In this document: in pieces, positions 1-9,114 of the stretch | Layout of the letters: each line of letters opens with the position of its first letter | Numbering within the stretch: position 1 is the first letter of the stretch | NCBI RefSeq assembly: GCF_003063265.1 | Contig: NZ_NERU01000017.1 | Location: 1 to 64,000 of the forward strand | Reading direction: 5' to 3' | From: Limnohabitans sp. WS1 | GTDB taxonomy: Bacteria > Pseudomonadota > Gammaproteobacteria > Burkholderiales > Burkholderiaceae_C | Length of the DNA: 64,000 nt | Position numbers and translations under genes: made by a program | Notes under the pieces: model-generated | Seen by the model: only the letters and a program-made list of their open reading frames with translations | What the model was told of the DNA's origin: nothing | Database searches by the model: none

Positions 1-75
1 CATATGGGCCTCAAGAACTCCCAGAAAACAGGCTCAATTGAATATCAATGTGGGAGTTTTGAGAATTGGGAATGA

Positions 76-108
76 CCCTGAAAGCCAGCATTCATGCGGG
101 CTTCAGGG
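76..108. terminator. Hairpin downstream of the short Bug gene
   Basis: An inverted repeat, CCCTGAA-a-GCC against GGC-TTCAGGG with one bulged base, lies about 15 bases past the stop codon of the leftward gene that begins the window. Neither side has a clear T-run, so intrinsic termination is only possible. It may simply be a structured 3' end. Confidence 0.3.
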
Positions 109-123
109 GTTTATCAGGGACGA

Positions 124-897
124 CTAATAAAAAAATGAGCCCTTCAGCCTGTTGCCCAGCAACTGCGAGAGGGTGACAACCGCTTGGTTTCTGTGGTTCA
201 TCACCGGCCCATCGCCAATGTTGACCAGAAAACTCAGGCCTCGGTCCAGATAGCGATGACACGAGCCTTTGTCCACCATCGCCGTCGTCAGCTCACCACT
301 CAACACACGCTCTATCGCATTGGCATCGCCCTGCGTGACCATATAGGTGCCCAATGGCTGCGCCAACCGGGAAATCATTTCCGAGAACAAATGTCCAGCA
401 GCGCCCACCCCCGAAATACCGCACTTTCGACTGGCCAATGGCACACGCTTCAAATCATCCAGCGTTGCGACAGTTTCTTGACGCGCAATCAAGACAGGAT
501 CATCACGGTAAAGAGACGCCACATAGCGAAATTGATCGACCGCTCTCACGTTGTGCATCGGGCTGGCCACCACCCCCGCCGTACTGACGACCGCCCCTGC
601 AATCAATAGACTGGGGCGCTGTGGACGGCTGTGTCGCTCGGCATACTCCACCGCCTTCATGCCGGTATACCCGTGCTGGTGTGCCACTTGAACAGGCAAA
701 CCGGTCATGTTGGTCAGCGCCGCTTGGAAGTACCGGGCCACCTGACTGGTGATGCCATTGGCACCAAAAGGCACCACCAGTTCAATCCCCTCTAGGTCAT
801 GTGTTGGACTGTTTGCCCCCTTGGTCAGGGCAGGTGCCCCCATGCTGCAGCCCAGGCCCAAGGCTGCCAGTTTTTGCACAAAATCACGCCGCCGCAT
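124..897 (-). CDS. Short, divergent Bug/TctC-family periplasmic binding protein with Tat-type signal
   Basis: This is probably a solute-binding protein of the tripartite tricarboxylate transporter (TTT, Bug) family. The chosen start (257 aa) opens with MRRRDFVQKLAALGLG, a twin-arginine-like signal. The reading frame runs about 87 codons further upstream, but that extension is low-complexity and lacks family similarity. The segment LVVPFGANGITSQVAR matches the first conserved Bug beta-strand and P-loop (usual form VVPFxxGGxxDxxAR), but the GG-x-x-D core is altered. Family members run about 310-330 aa, and this one ends after the domain-2 region, so the C-terminal lobe looks incomplete. No membrane partners lie nearby. 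It may be a decayed or specialised family member. Confidence 0.6.
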   Translation of the reverse strand: MRRRDFVQKLAALGLGCSMGAPALTKGANSPTHDLEGIELVVPFGANGITSQVARYFQAALTNMTGLPVQVAHQHGYTGMKAVEYAERHSRPQRPSLLIAGAVVSTAGVVASPMHNVRAVDQFRYVASLYRDDPVLIARQETVATLDDLKRVPLASRKCGISGVGAAGHLFSEMISRLAQPLGTYMVTQGDANAIERVLSGELTTAMVDKGSCHRYLDRGLSFLVNIGDGPVMNHRNQAVVTLSQLLGNRLKGSFFY

Positions 898-1183
898 TCT
901 GTCTCTCCCCATTGAGCCTTGCAGCGTGCGAATGACCGTCGGCCTTTGAAGCCTGATCCATGCTGCTTTGATGTTCTTTGAATCATTAATTATTACCAAA
1001 GAACTCAAATTATTCTGCCATTTGGCACGGTGCGGTAGCTCATGGCAGTCAGGCTGGCTCGAAGCAGGCGGCCATGGTACGCAAAATGGGCCTACAAAAT
1101 GGACGTGCACGCAAGCGAACGCCAAGTCCTGGCAAGTCAGTGCCAGGAGGATTTGCACAACAAGCGCTTGTTCTGTGGGGTTT

Positions 1184-1524
1184 CTAAACCTGCAGATTGC
1201 AGGAAAGACGGATTTCTTCCACTTTCACGCCGCCCAGCTCCAGGGTTCTTGCAGGAACCGCATCCCGCTCAAACGCGGCCGCTTGGTAAAAACGCATCGC
1301 CCGGGTGTTTTGTGCCAAAACCCACAAGCAACATCTGCGATAAGCTTGTTCACGCAAGGTGGTTTGAGCCGCCCACCACAACTGACGCCCCACACCTGTA
1401 GACCAGACAGCAGGCGAAGCATACAAGGCCCAGATTTCGGCATCCCCCTTGGTTGCATCCGGATCACGACATGGATTTCAGCCACGGCCCGGGCATCTTC
1501 AGGCTCTGCATGACGAATTCGCAT
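1184..1524 (-). pseudogene. Internally deleted GNAT-family N-acetyltransferase
   Basis: The two ends of a GNAT acetyltransferase lie in different frames. The N-terminus MRIRHAEPEDARAVAEIHV starts at 1524 behind a good ribosome site (AAAGGAGG). The C-terminal half reads EIWALYASPAVWSTGVGR, then LWVLAQNTRAMRFYQ, and ends at 1184. That half holds the acetyl-CoA loop (here STGVGR, usually R/Q-x-x-G-x-G/A) and the typical NxxAxxFY motif. Roughly 80 central residues expected between the halves are missing and the frames disagree, so an out-of-frame deletion is the simplest reading. The start signal is intact but the product would not fold as an acetyltransferase. Confidence 0.7.
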
Positions 1525-1612
1525 CACTGCCTCCTTTTCAAAGTGAACCACCGGTCAGGCACCCATTTGTGCTTCACGATGAAGGTGCGCATCATTCAGT
1601 GTATTTTTGAAT

Positions 1613-1795
1613 TATTGATCCAGCCCTGAGAAGTTTGAAGTGGAAGGCTTGCCTTGGGGACAGTGATCAACGATGGGGGCTTTGTGGGAGCCCCGCCCTC
1701 GGGGCGATGGGTGGTGGTCTACGAGGCTCTTTCGCGGCGAGGGCGTCGCTCCTACAAAAAGGCGTTCATGCAAACTTCATCGGGCCGGATCAATA
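1613..1795. mobile_element. Miniature inverted-repeat element, copy A
   Basis: This non-coding element of about 183 bp begins TATTGATCCAGCCC and ends GGGCCGGATCAATA. These are terminal inverted repeats with one mismatch, bounded by TA on each side. The core carries two opposed REP-like palindromes: GTGGGAGCCCCGCCCTCGGG, and the complement of a CGTCGCTCCTAC half. It is nearly identical to copy B (7433-7616) and related to copies at 42581, 58269 and 33898. No transposase is encoded. The TA borders suggest mobilisation by an IS630/Tc1-type enzyme, while the core resembles REPINs moved by RAYT proteins. Neither enzyme is in the window. Confidence 0.75.
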
Positions 1796-1830
1796 AGTCA
1801 ATTTTTTGCCCAGTTCACTGTCCAAAGTGC

Positions 1831-2076
1831 ATGAGAGCCCAAAACATTTCCCTTCCAGAAACCTTGAAGACCTTCGTGGATCGTCAAGTCAGCCAACGCG
1901 GGGACGGCACCCACAGTGAGTTCGTGCCTAAACCGATCCGCAAGGACCAGGATCGGCTGGAATGGCGAGAACAACTCCTGGCTGGTGCGAGTTCCGCCCC
2001 CTCAGCTCCCGTCAATGCCGCTTACTTTGATGGCCTGCGGGATCGGGTTCGCCAAGCCAAATTGAGCTCACCTTAG
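1831..2076 (+). CDS. Orphan ParD-like type II antitoxin
   Basis: The 81-aa protein starts MRAQNISLPETLKTFVD, the ribbon-helix-helix opening typical of ParD/CC2985 antitoxins, and continues with the toxin-binding tail (LLAGASS...AAYFDGLRDRVR). ATG 1831 was chosen because the family begins there; the frame is open further back into miniature element copy A, which is not protein. ParD normally neutralises a ParE toxin encoded just downstream, but no toxin follows: the next gene is the opposing LysR. The usual 'EYVRELIRRDQ' segment reads EFVPKPIRKDQ, with a proline in a helix, so this may be a decaying remnant. Confidence 0.65.
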   Translation: MRAQNISLPETLKTFVDRQVSQRGDGTHSEFVPKPIRKDQDRLEWREQLLAGASSAPSAPVNAAYFDGLRDRVRQAKLSSP

Positions 2077-2119
2077 CGACATTGAAACAGCAGTGCCAAG
2101 TCTCTTCGCTGGCTATACA

Positions 2120-3058
2120 TCACACCCCAAATCCCGTCGCCAATCCTGCCCTCAAATGCGCCACCAACGCCGCCACAGCCCGAGGCACATGCGGCGCATA
2201 CGGGCGGATGGCGTAAATGGTTTCGGCAAAGGCCCCCACGGGTTTCCAGCCGGGCAGCACGCGGACCAACTGGCCTTTGCGCAGTTCGCCTTGGGCACTG
2301 AAGTCGGGCAGGAGGGCGATGCCAGCACCTGTGAGCGCGGCTTCGCGCAAGGCCTCGCTGTTGTTGGCGGCGAAGTGGCCACTCACAGGCACCGTGATGC
2401 GTTCACCCGCTTGTGAAGGCTCACGCGGCTCGAAGGTCCATGCAGGCGTGTCTTGCGAACGGGGGTAGTGCAGGCAGTTGTGGGTTTGCAGCTCGGTGGG
2501 GGTTTGCGGTTCGCCGTGTTGACGGATGTAAGCGCGGGTGGCCACCAGCACCGATTCGGTCGCACACAAGGCCCAAGCCACATGGGTGTCGGGCGGGCGA
2601 GCCGTGTGGCGAATGGCCAGGTCGTAGCCTTCGGTGGCCAAGGCACTGAGGCGGTCGGACAGGTCGAGTTCGATGCGCACGTCCGGAAAATCTTTCAAAA
2701 AAGCGGCCATCAGCGGCACCAGCTGCTGGCGGGCCAGCGCCACCGGGGCCGTGACGCGCAGCAAACCGCTGGGCTGTTCGGCCAAGTCGCGCACTTGGGC
2801 AAAGCTTTGCTCGATCTGCTCGAACGAGGCGCGCGTGTCATCCACCAGCCGCTGCCCGGCCTCGGTCAGACGCAGGCTGCGGGTGGTGCGCTGCACAAGG
2901 GTCACCTTGGCAGCCCGCTCCAGCTCGGCAATGCGCTGGCTCATCGCCGCCTTGCTCACGCCCAGGCGGGCGGCAGCGGCCGTATAACTGCCCTGCTGCG
3001 CCAGCACGCTGAGCCAGTGCAGGTGGGTCCAGAGGGTGTTGATTTTTTGCTCTTCCAT
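2120..3058 (-). CDS. LysR-family transcriptional regulator
   Basis: This 312-aa LysR-type regulator has a winged helix-turn-helix at about residues 10-65 (SYTAAAARLGVSKAAMSQRI) and a LysR substrate-binding domain from about residue 90 to the end. It resembles the CrgA/DsdC-like group common in Burkholderiales. The start at 3058 (MEEQKINTLW) is preferred over an in-frame ATG nine codons upstream, because a perfect palindrome at 3065-3086 sits between them and would otherwise be coding. It is divergent from mmsA (3312), so it may control methylmalonate-semialdehyde dehydrogenase as well as itself. A REPIN lies between the two genes. Confidence 0.85.
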   Translation of the reverse strand: MEEQKINTLWTHLHWLSVLAQQGSYTAAAARLGVSKAAMSQRIAELERAAKVTLVQRTTRSLRLTEAGQRLVDDTRASFEQIEQSFAQVRDLAEQPSGLLRVTAPVALARQQLVPLMAAFLKDFPDVRIELDLSDRLSALATEGYDLAIRHTARPPDTHVAWALCATESVLVATRAYIRQHGEPQTPTELQTHNCLHYPRSQDTPAWTFEPREPSQAGERITVPVSGHFAANNSEALREAALTGAGIALLPDFSAQGELRKGQLVRVLPGWKPVGAFAETIYAIRPYAPHVPRAVAALVAHLRAGLATGFGV

Positions 3059-3064
3059 GCAAGC

Positions 3065-3086
3065 ATTGTTCACCATTTTGAACAAT
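3065..3086. promoter_or_regulatory. Probable LysR operator
   Basis: The palindrome ATTGTTCA-n6-TGAACAAT has perfect 8-bp arms. It lies seven bases upstream of the preferred LysR start, in the lysR-mmsA divergent region. Its form agrees with the dyad sites used by LysR proteins; the link to this particular regulator is inferred from position. Confidence 0.5.
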
Positions 3087-3190
3087 CAATTCAGCTTTAC
3101 GGGCTTGTGAGGGGTGTCGGGGGTGCCTACACTCAGAACTCTTTCGGCGCTTTTTATCGGCAAGAGCTGGATACAAAGCGCCGAATTTTG

Positions 3191-3264
3191 GTAGGAGCCC
3201 ACCCCTGTGGGCGATCAAACGGTCACCACATGATCGGAGATTCGCCCACGGGGTGGGTTCCTAC
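3191..3264. repeat. REPIN-type inverted repeat, variant 2
   Basis: GTAGGAGCCCACCCCTGTGG (first half) and a matching inverted half ending GGGTGGGTTCCTAC flank about 25 bases. Each half can form its own small hairpin and the pair can fold into a long one. The GTAGGAGC end is shared with the core of the miniature elements, but the stem bases differ (CCCAC instead of CCCCG). It lies in the lysR-mmsA intergenic region. Confidence 0.65.
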
Positions 3265-3311
3265 AAAAGACAAATTCACGAGCAACAGGCGCAAGCCACA
3301 AGGAGCACACC

Positions 3312-4823
<1,512 letters not shown>

Positions 4824-4847
4824 TCATCACTTCTTGCAGGTGTGAAT

Positions 4848-4884
4848 GGCCTCGTTGCGCTTCGGCGTGCCGAGGCCTTTTCTT
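4848..4884 (+). terminator. Rho-independent terminator of mmsA
   Basis: The stem GGCCTCG / CGAGGCC is followed directly by TTTTCTTT, 24 bases after the mmsA stop codon. Confidence 0.85.
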
Positions 4885-5045
4885 TGGCTTCTCGCGTTGC
4901 GGGTCTGGAGAAGCGTTAAGCACTCACGAAAGTGAGCGTGCGTGCCGAGCTGTTGCTGTGGTGACCTGCTTGAGGGACTCGTTTCGACCCAAAGTAGACG
5001 TCACCCATGCCAAAGAACGGACCCAACCCAAGGCATACGAGTTCT

Positions 5046-5765
5046 TCAACTACCTGCTGCATTTGGCTCACTGACCACGACAGCCCTATGGGCTTCGTTT
5101 TCGATGTCGATGGTTTGGTGAAATTTGTGAAGTCCTACTTCGTTCAGTGCCCGTTTAAAGCGAGCAGCCAAATCGGGTTTCAGCGATGCCAGCTTTTGGG
5201 TGATGCGCTCTGATTCTGGCTCCAGTTCCTCAGGTTCGACAACACGCCAGATGAGACCCCATGATTGCGCATCTTCGGCGGAGAACTCATCGCCCAAGAG
5301 CATGAGTGCTTTGGCCCGGGCAACACCCACATAGGCAGGAAGGGTAGCAATCAGTCCCCCCGTCACAAACACACCAAGGGATGCCTCGGGCAGTTTGAAA
5401 CGAGCACTGGATGCAGCAATCACCACATCTGCGTTAAGCATCCATTCCAGGCCCGCTCCAACGGTCCAGCCATGAACCGCTGCAACGACAGGCTTGGACA
5501 AGCCGACGATGGCTTGTGCAACCGCTTGGACAGAGGTCAAGTCTTCCTCGGTTGGAGCGGCAGCGATATCCCGCCCTGCGCAGAAGGCTTTGCCATTGCC
5601 TCTGAGTAATACGACTTTGACGGATCTGTCTTCATTGGCTAAGTGCAATGCTTCGAGTAGTTCGTGAGACAGCTCGTTGTCAATCGCATTGAGCTTTTCA
5701 GGTCGGTTCAACGACAAGATCATGGTCCCGTCATGGATTTTGCAGAGGAGTTTGGGATTGGTCAT
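5046..5765 (-). CDS. Enoyl-CoA hydratase/isomerase family protein, shortened C-terminus
   Basis: A crotonase-fold protein of 239 aa. The CoA- and oxyanion-hole segments are present: AFCAGRDI at about 60 and VHGWTVGAGLEWMLNADVVIA at about 95, with the glutamate equivalent in LPEASLGVF. Such enzymes hydrate or isomerise enoyl-CoA thioesters. ATG 5765 was chosen because MTNPKLLC is the usual start style; codons further upstream add no homology. The family tail (about 20 residues with an EGxxAFxxKR motif) is missing: the protein stops after VVSEPNAAGS. The sequence beyond the stop does not encode that tail in another frame, so a junction or deletion near 5046 is likely. Specific substrate unknown. 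Confidence 0.75.
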   Translation of the reverse strand: MTNPKLLCKIHDGTMILSLNRPEKLNAIDNELSHELLEALHLANEDRSVKVVLLRGNGKAFCAGRDIAAAPTEEDLTSVQAVAQAIVGLSKPVVAAVHGWTVGAGLEWMLNADVVIAASSARFKLPEASLGVFVTGGLIATLPAYVGVARAKALMLLGDEFSAEDAQSWGLIWRVVEPEELEPESERITQKLASLKPDLAARFKRALNEVGLHKFHQTIDIENEAHRAVVVSEPNAAGS

Positions 5766-5928
5766 ATTCGGTGATTTTGTTGCATATCTTTCACTGCATG
5801 TGAGCAAAATGATTTGGGTGGATGCGCTGAAAGTGACTGCCCTCGCAAATAACGCTCATCGCTACCGTCCGTTAATGGCCGAAACGGGCCCCTCGAAATT
5901 GAATGAGCGCAGCGCCACGAGCGCCTGC

Positions 5929-7311
5929 TTACCGCCCCACCCAAGTCGAAAACTCCAACGGCCGAATCCCAAACCGCACCGCATTGCCCGCATGCAGCGC
6001 CGCAAACTCGGCCAGCACCAGCGCGGTGAAGTGCGCGTGCTCGTCCGGCGGCACCGATTCGGGTATCTTGCTTTTCACCGCCTGCTCGGAGGCGGCTTCG
6101 CCTTGGCGCACGATGGCGGCGACCACTTCGGCCAGGGCCTGCCGATGGCGCAGCCGAAATATGTCGGGTGGCACCAGGGTTTGCTGAATGGCCACGTACT
6201 GTTGGCATGAGCGTTCATAGGCCCACACAAACACGTCGCACAGCAGCTCCACCCGGTTGAGTTCGTACACGCCCAGCATGGCGTGCCCATAGGCTGGCTG
6301 CGGCACGTCGATGAATGACAGTGGGCAGAGGTTGTGGCGGATGAACGGGATGTTGGCGGCCAGCCGCGAGACGCGTTTGTTCACGTCTTCAAACGGTTGC
6401 AGATAGGGCAGGTGCACCATCAAAAAGAAGGCCTGCTCAAACGGGTCGGCAATCTCGGCGGCCATCTGCACCACGATGCCCAGCAACTCTTCCAGCCGCT
6501 GGGGCAGCGCCAGCGGCAGGTAAACGCTGCCACCAATCTCCACCGGGCGGCGGCGTACGCGGCCCACAGCGGTGGGGTCGGCCATCAGGCCGTCCGACAA
6601 AAAAGCGTGCAGCGCGATCACGGTGTCGGTCTGCACACGCGCGTTGTCGGGGCTGAGCACCAGGTATTCGATGGCCTGTTTGTGGTTCAAGATCATCTGC
6701 GTTTCCAGCGCGTCCTTGCCTTCGGCGGCTTGGCCAAAGGCGATCAGCCGCTCGGTGTCAAGGCGGCTGTAGGTGTTGCCCTCCAGTTGCGACGAGGCCC
6801 AAGACAGGTCGATCAGCAAGCGGTTGAGCATGTCCCGCGCGAAAGTGCCCGCAGGGGTTTGCGCGGCGGGCGAGCGGCCCATGGTGTGCAGCTGCTCGCG
6901 CAAGTCCAGCGGCAAGTAGGCGGTGTGGTTGGGCTGGTATCGCTCCAAGAACGATGGCCGGTAAGCCACTGGACGGCGCAGGTGGCGCGGCTGGGTCACG
7001 TAGGCGCGGACCTCGGCCCCTGGTGCCGACACGGGCAGGTCATCAGGCGGCGGGGCGATGCGCCAATCGACCTCTGGCTCTTGTGCGCGAATGGCGGCAG
7101 ATGTCGTGCGGCGGTAACGCGCCGTGCGGCGATCGCCCAGCATCTCGATGCGTTGCTGCGCCACCAGCAAGGCCAAGCGCCGTTGCAGTGTGCGGCGGTG
7201 GATCGGGGTTCCCCATTGCTGCGCGAGGGTGTCAATGCCCACGCCATCGGCGGCGGTGACGATGAGTTCGAGCAAGCTGTCCAACTCTTGTGTGGGGGTC
7301 AGGCGTGGCAT
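5929..7311 (-). CDS. Fic-fold protein with altered catalytic motif and N-terminal winged helix
   Basis: This 460-aa protein has an N-terminal helix-turn-helix-like segment (about 1-75) and a Fic domain in the C-terminal half. Fic enzymes transfer AMP or other nucleotide groups to proteins through HPFx(D/E)GNxR. Here the motif reads LQPFEDVNKRVSR, so the catalytic histidine is Gln305 and the glycine is valine. An inhibitory-helix motif, SSQLEGN with Glu177, is retained. AMP transfer is therefore doubtful; the protein may bind nucleotide, or act mainly as a DNA-binding regulator. ATG 7311 is preferred to a TTG 12 codons upstream that falls inside an operator palindrome. Two operators at 7342-7390 suggest autoregulation. 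Confidence 0.75.
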   Translation of the reverse strand: MPRLTPTQELDSLLELIVTAADGVGIDTLAQQWGTPIHRRTLQRRLALLVAQQRIEMLGDRRTARYRRTTSAAIRAQEPEVDWRIAPPPDDLPVSAPGAEVRAYVTQPRHLRRPVAYRPSFLERYQPNHTAYLPLDLREQLHTMGRSPAAQTPAGTFARDMLNRLLIDLSWASSQLEGNTYSRLDTERLIAFGQAAEGKDALETQMILNHKQAIEYLVLSPDNARVQTDTVIALHAFLSDGLMADPTAVGRVRRRPVEIGGSVYLPLALPQRLEELLGIVVQMAAEIADPFEQAFFLMVHLPYLQPFEDVNKRVSRLAANIPFIRHNLCPLSFIDVPQPAYGHAMLGVYELNRVELLCDVFVWAYERSCQQYVAIQQTLVPPDIFRLRHRQALAEVVAAIVRQGEAASEQAVKSKIPESVPPDEHAHFTALVLAEFAALHAGNAVRFGIRPLEFSTWVGR

Positions 7312-7341
7312 GAGACGGGGTTTGAAGAAGTGTGTGGTTTG

Positions 7342-7390
7342 CGACAATCAATTGTCGTAAAACATTTTATGCGACACAAAAATTGTCGCA
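7342..7390. promoter_or_regulatory. Tandem operators upstream of the Fic-fold gene
   Basis: Two palindromes share the half-site CGACA. CGACAAT-CA-ATTGTCG lies at 7342-7357 and TGCGACA-n7-TGTCGCA at 7370-7390. Between and beside them the DNA is A/T-rich, as in a promoter. The most likely ligand is the winged-helix N-terminus of the Fic-fold protein they precede. Confidence 0.6.
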
Positions 7391-7432
7391 AAGACCTATT
7401 TTGACGCCCTTATGCGCCAGCTCTTTAGGTCC

Positions 7433-7616
7433 TATTGATCCGGCCCTGAGAAGTTTGAAGTGGAAGGCTTGCCTTGGGGACAGTGATCAACGATGGGGGC
7501 TTTGTGGGAGCCCCGCCCTCGGGGCGATGGGTGGTGGTCTACGAGGCTCTATCGCGGCGAGGGCGCCGCTCCCACAAAGAAAGCGTTCATGCAAACTTCA
7601 TCGGGCCGGATCCATA
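7433..7616. mobile_element. Miniature inverted-repeat element, copy B
   Basis: This 184-bp element begins TATTGATCCGGCCC and ends GGGCCGGATCCATA, with one base changed in the right terminal repeat. The body differs from copy A at only a handful of positions. Its right end lies 18 bases before the mmsA 3' fragment, and the reading frame runs open from the element into the fragment. Confidence 0.75.
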
Positions 7617-7634
7617 ACACTGTGGCCTGGCAGC

Positions 7635-8045
7635 TTCTGGCTGGGCGGCACGCTGTTCGACAACGTGACCACCGACATGAAGATCTACAAGGAAGAGATC
7701 TTTGGCCCGGTCTTGAGCTGCGTGCGCGTGCCCGACTTCGCCACCGCCGTGCAAATCATCAACGACCACGAGTTCGGCAGCGGCGTGAGCTGCTTCACCC
7801 GCGACGGCAATGTGGCCCGTGAATTCTCGCGCCGTATCCAGGTGGGCATGGTCGGTATCAACGTGCCGATCCCCGTGCCCATGGCCTGGCACGGTTTTGG
7901 CGGCTGGAAGCGTTCGCTGTTTGGCGACATGCACGCTTATGGCGAAGAAGGCGTTCGTTTCTACACGAAGCAAAAGTCCATCATGCAGCGCTGGCCCGAG
8001 AGCATTGGCAAGGGCGCTGAGTTTGTGATGCCGACGGCGAAGTAA
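7635..8045 (+). pseudogene. 3' fragment of a second mmsA copy
   Basis: These 411 bp align without gaps to the end of mmsA (4413-4823), from [10 protein letters not shown] to the stop codon. By eye about two dozen bases differ, yet only one residue changes (Asn to Ser in GNGVSC). A high share of silent changes means this copy diverged while under selection as a full gene and was truncated later, not copied recently. It lacks the NAD-binding region and the catalytic cysteine. The frame is open back through miniature element B, so a fusion product could be translated, but no function is expected. Confidence 0.8.
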
Positions 8046-8061
8046 AAAATCCAAAAAACAG

Positions 8062-8094
8062 TCAGGGATTTCCCGAAAATCGGGAAATCCCTGA
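8062..8094. terminator. Perfect 15-bp hairpin after the mmsA fragment
   Basis: A perfect stem (TCAGGGATTTCCCGA, loop AAA, and its complement) starts 16 bases after the mmsA fragment stop codon. Poly-A stretches precede it, so read leftward it is followed by a T-rich run and would be a strong terminator; read rightward it has no T-run. No leftward gene enters from the right, so its present use is unclear. It may be left over from the original second mmsA locus. Confidence 0.55.
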
Positions 8095-8228
8095 GGAAAT
8101 TCAGGGTCTTGTTCCCTTACAGTTCAGCCACTCGATGCAAAGCAGTATCTGCATCCCGAGGGCCGAGGAGACAACTCGAACCCCAAAAATTCGAACATCA
8201 ACCAACATCCGAACGAGATGTATTTCCA

Positions 8229-8256
8229 AAGCGTCGCGCAAGCGGCGCTTTTTTTT
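8229..8256 (+). terminator. Rho-independent terminator upstream of the TSUP gene
   Basis: The stem AGCGTCGC / GCGGCGCT with loop GCAA is followed by an eight-T run. No coding gene precedes it, so it ends either transcription arriving from 8046 or a short leader or small RNA starting in 8095-8228. No promoter could be recognised there. It might act as an attenuator for the TSUP gene. Confidence 0.7.
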
Positions 8257-8348
8257 GGCTTTGTCCATCGCCCTTGGCGCTGAAGGCAACAAAAGCACCT
8301 GCCGATGACGACATGCCCTCACATGACGCCACGGCACAATCACTCCCC

Positions 8349-9107
8349 ATGGAATTACTGATTGTTTCACTGGCCTCATTTTTGGCTGGCCTGATCGACT
8401 CGATTGTGGGCGGCGGCGGCTTGATTTTGATCCCGGTTCTGTTTGCCACCTTTCCCCAAGCGCCACCGGCCACCTTGTTTGGCACCAACAAAAGCGCCTC
8501 AATCTGGGGCACCGCCTTTGCAACCGTGCAATACAGCCGCAAAGTGGTCATGCCCTGGCGCTCTTTGCTGCCTGCAGCGGGGGCTGGATTGATCGGCTCA
8601 CCGATGGGCGCGTGGACCGTCTCCCAAGTCGACCCCGGGGTGTTTCGCAAAATTTTGCCCATCTTGATGCTGGCCTTGCTGCTGTACACCCTGGCCAAAA
8701 AGGACATGGGCCGTCATCACGCACCACGATTTGCTGGTGCCCAAGAAGCCTGGGTGGCTGCAGCCATCGGCTTGACCATTGGCTTTTACGATGGTTTTTT
8801 TGGCCCCGGCACCGGCAGTTTTCTGGTCTTTGCCTATGTGCGTCTGATGGGCTACGACTTTTTGAACGCCTCGGCTTCGGCCAAATTGATCAACATGACC
8901 ACCAATTTCTCAGCCTTGGTGCTGTTCACCCTGCAGGGCCATGTGTGGTGGCACCTGGCGTTGGCCATGGCGGTGTCCAACATTTTGGGCAGCTTGATCG
9001 GCACACGCCTGGCCCTCAAGCACGGTGCGGGTTTTGTGCGACACGCCTTCATTGGGGTGGTGGTGGTCTTGATCTGCAAAACCGCCTACGACACTTGGCT
9101 GAGCTGA
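8349..9107 (+). CDS. TSUP-family (TauE/SafE) membrane transporter
   Basis: An integral inner-membrane protein of 252 aa with about eight hydrophobic helices in two repeats. It carries the family's glycine-rich entry motif near the N-terminus (AGLIDSIVGGGGLILIP) and its echo at about 140 (GFYDGFFGPGTGSF). TSUP proteins export or import small anions such as sulfite, sulfoacetate or other organosulfur compounds; the substrate here is unknown. ATG 8349 gives the usual family start (MELLIVSLASFLAG). An ATG at 8313 would add 12 unrelated residues. No convincing ribosome site is visible. It converges with the EamA gene, with a 7-base gap. Confidence 0.85.
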   Translation: MELLIVSLASFLAGLIDSIVGGGGLILIPVLFATFPQAPPATLFGTNKSASIWGTAFATVQYSRKVVMPWRSLLPAAGAGLIGSPMGAWTVSQVDPGVFRKILPILMLALLLYTLAKKDMGRHHAPRFAGAQEAWVAAAIGLTIGFYDGFFGPGTGSFLVFAYVRLMGYDFLNASASAKLINMTTNFSALVLFTLQGHVWWHLALAMAVSNILGSLIGTRLALKHGAGFVRHAFIGVVVVLICKTAYDTWLS

Positions 9108-9114
9108 CAAGCGC

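Noticed and set aside
8160..8215. tRNA-like TTCGAAC and TCGAACCCC strings
   Set aside because: No cloverleaf arms or acceptor pairing could be built around them.
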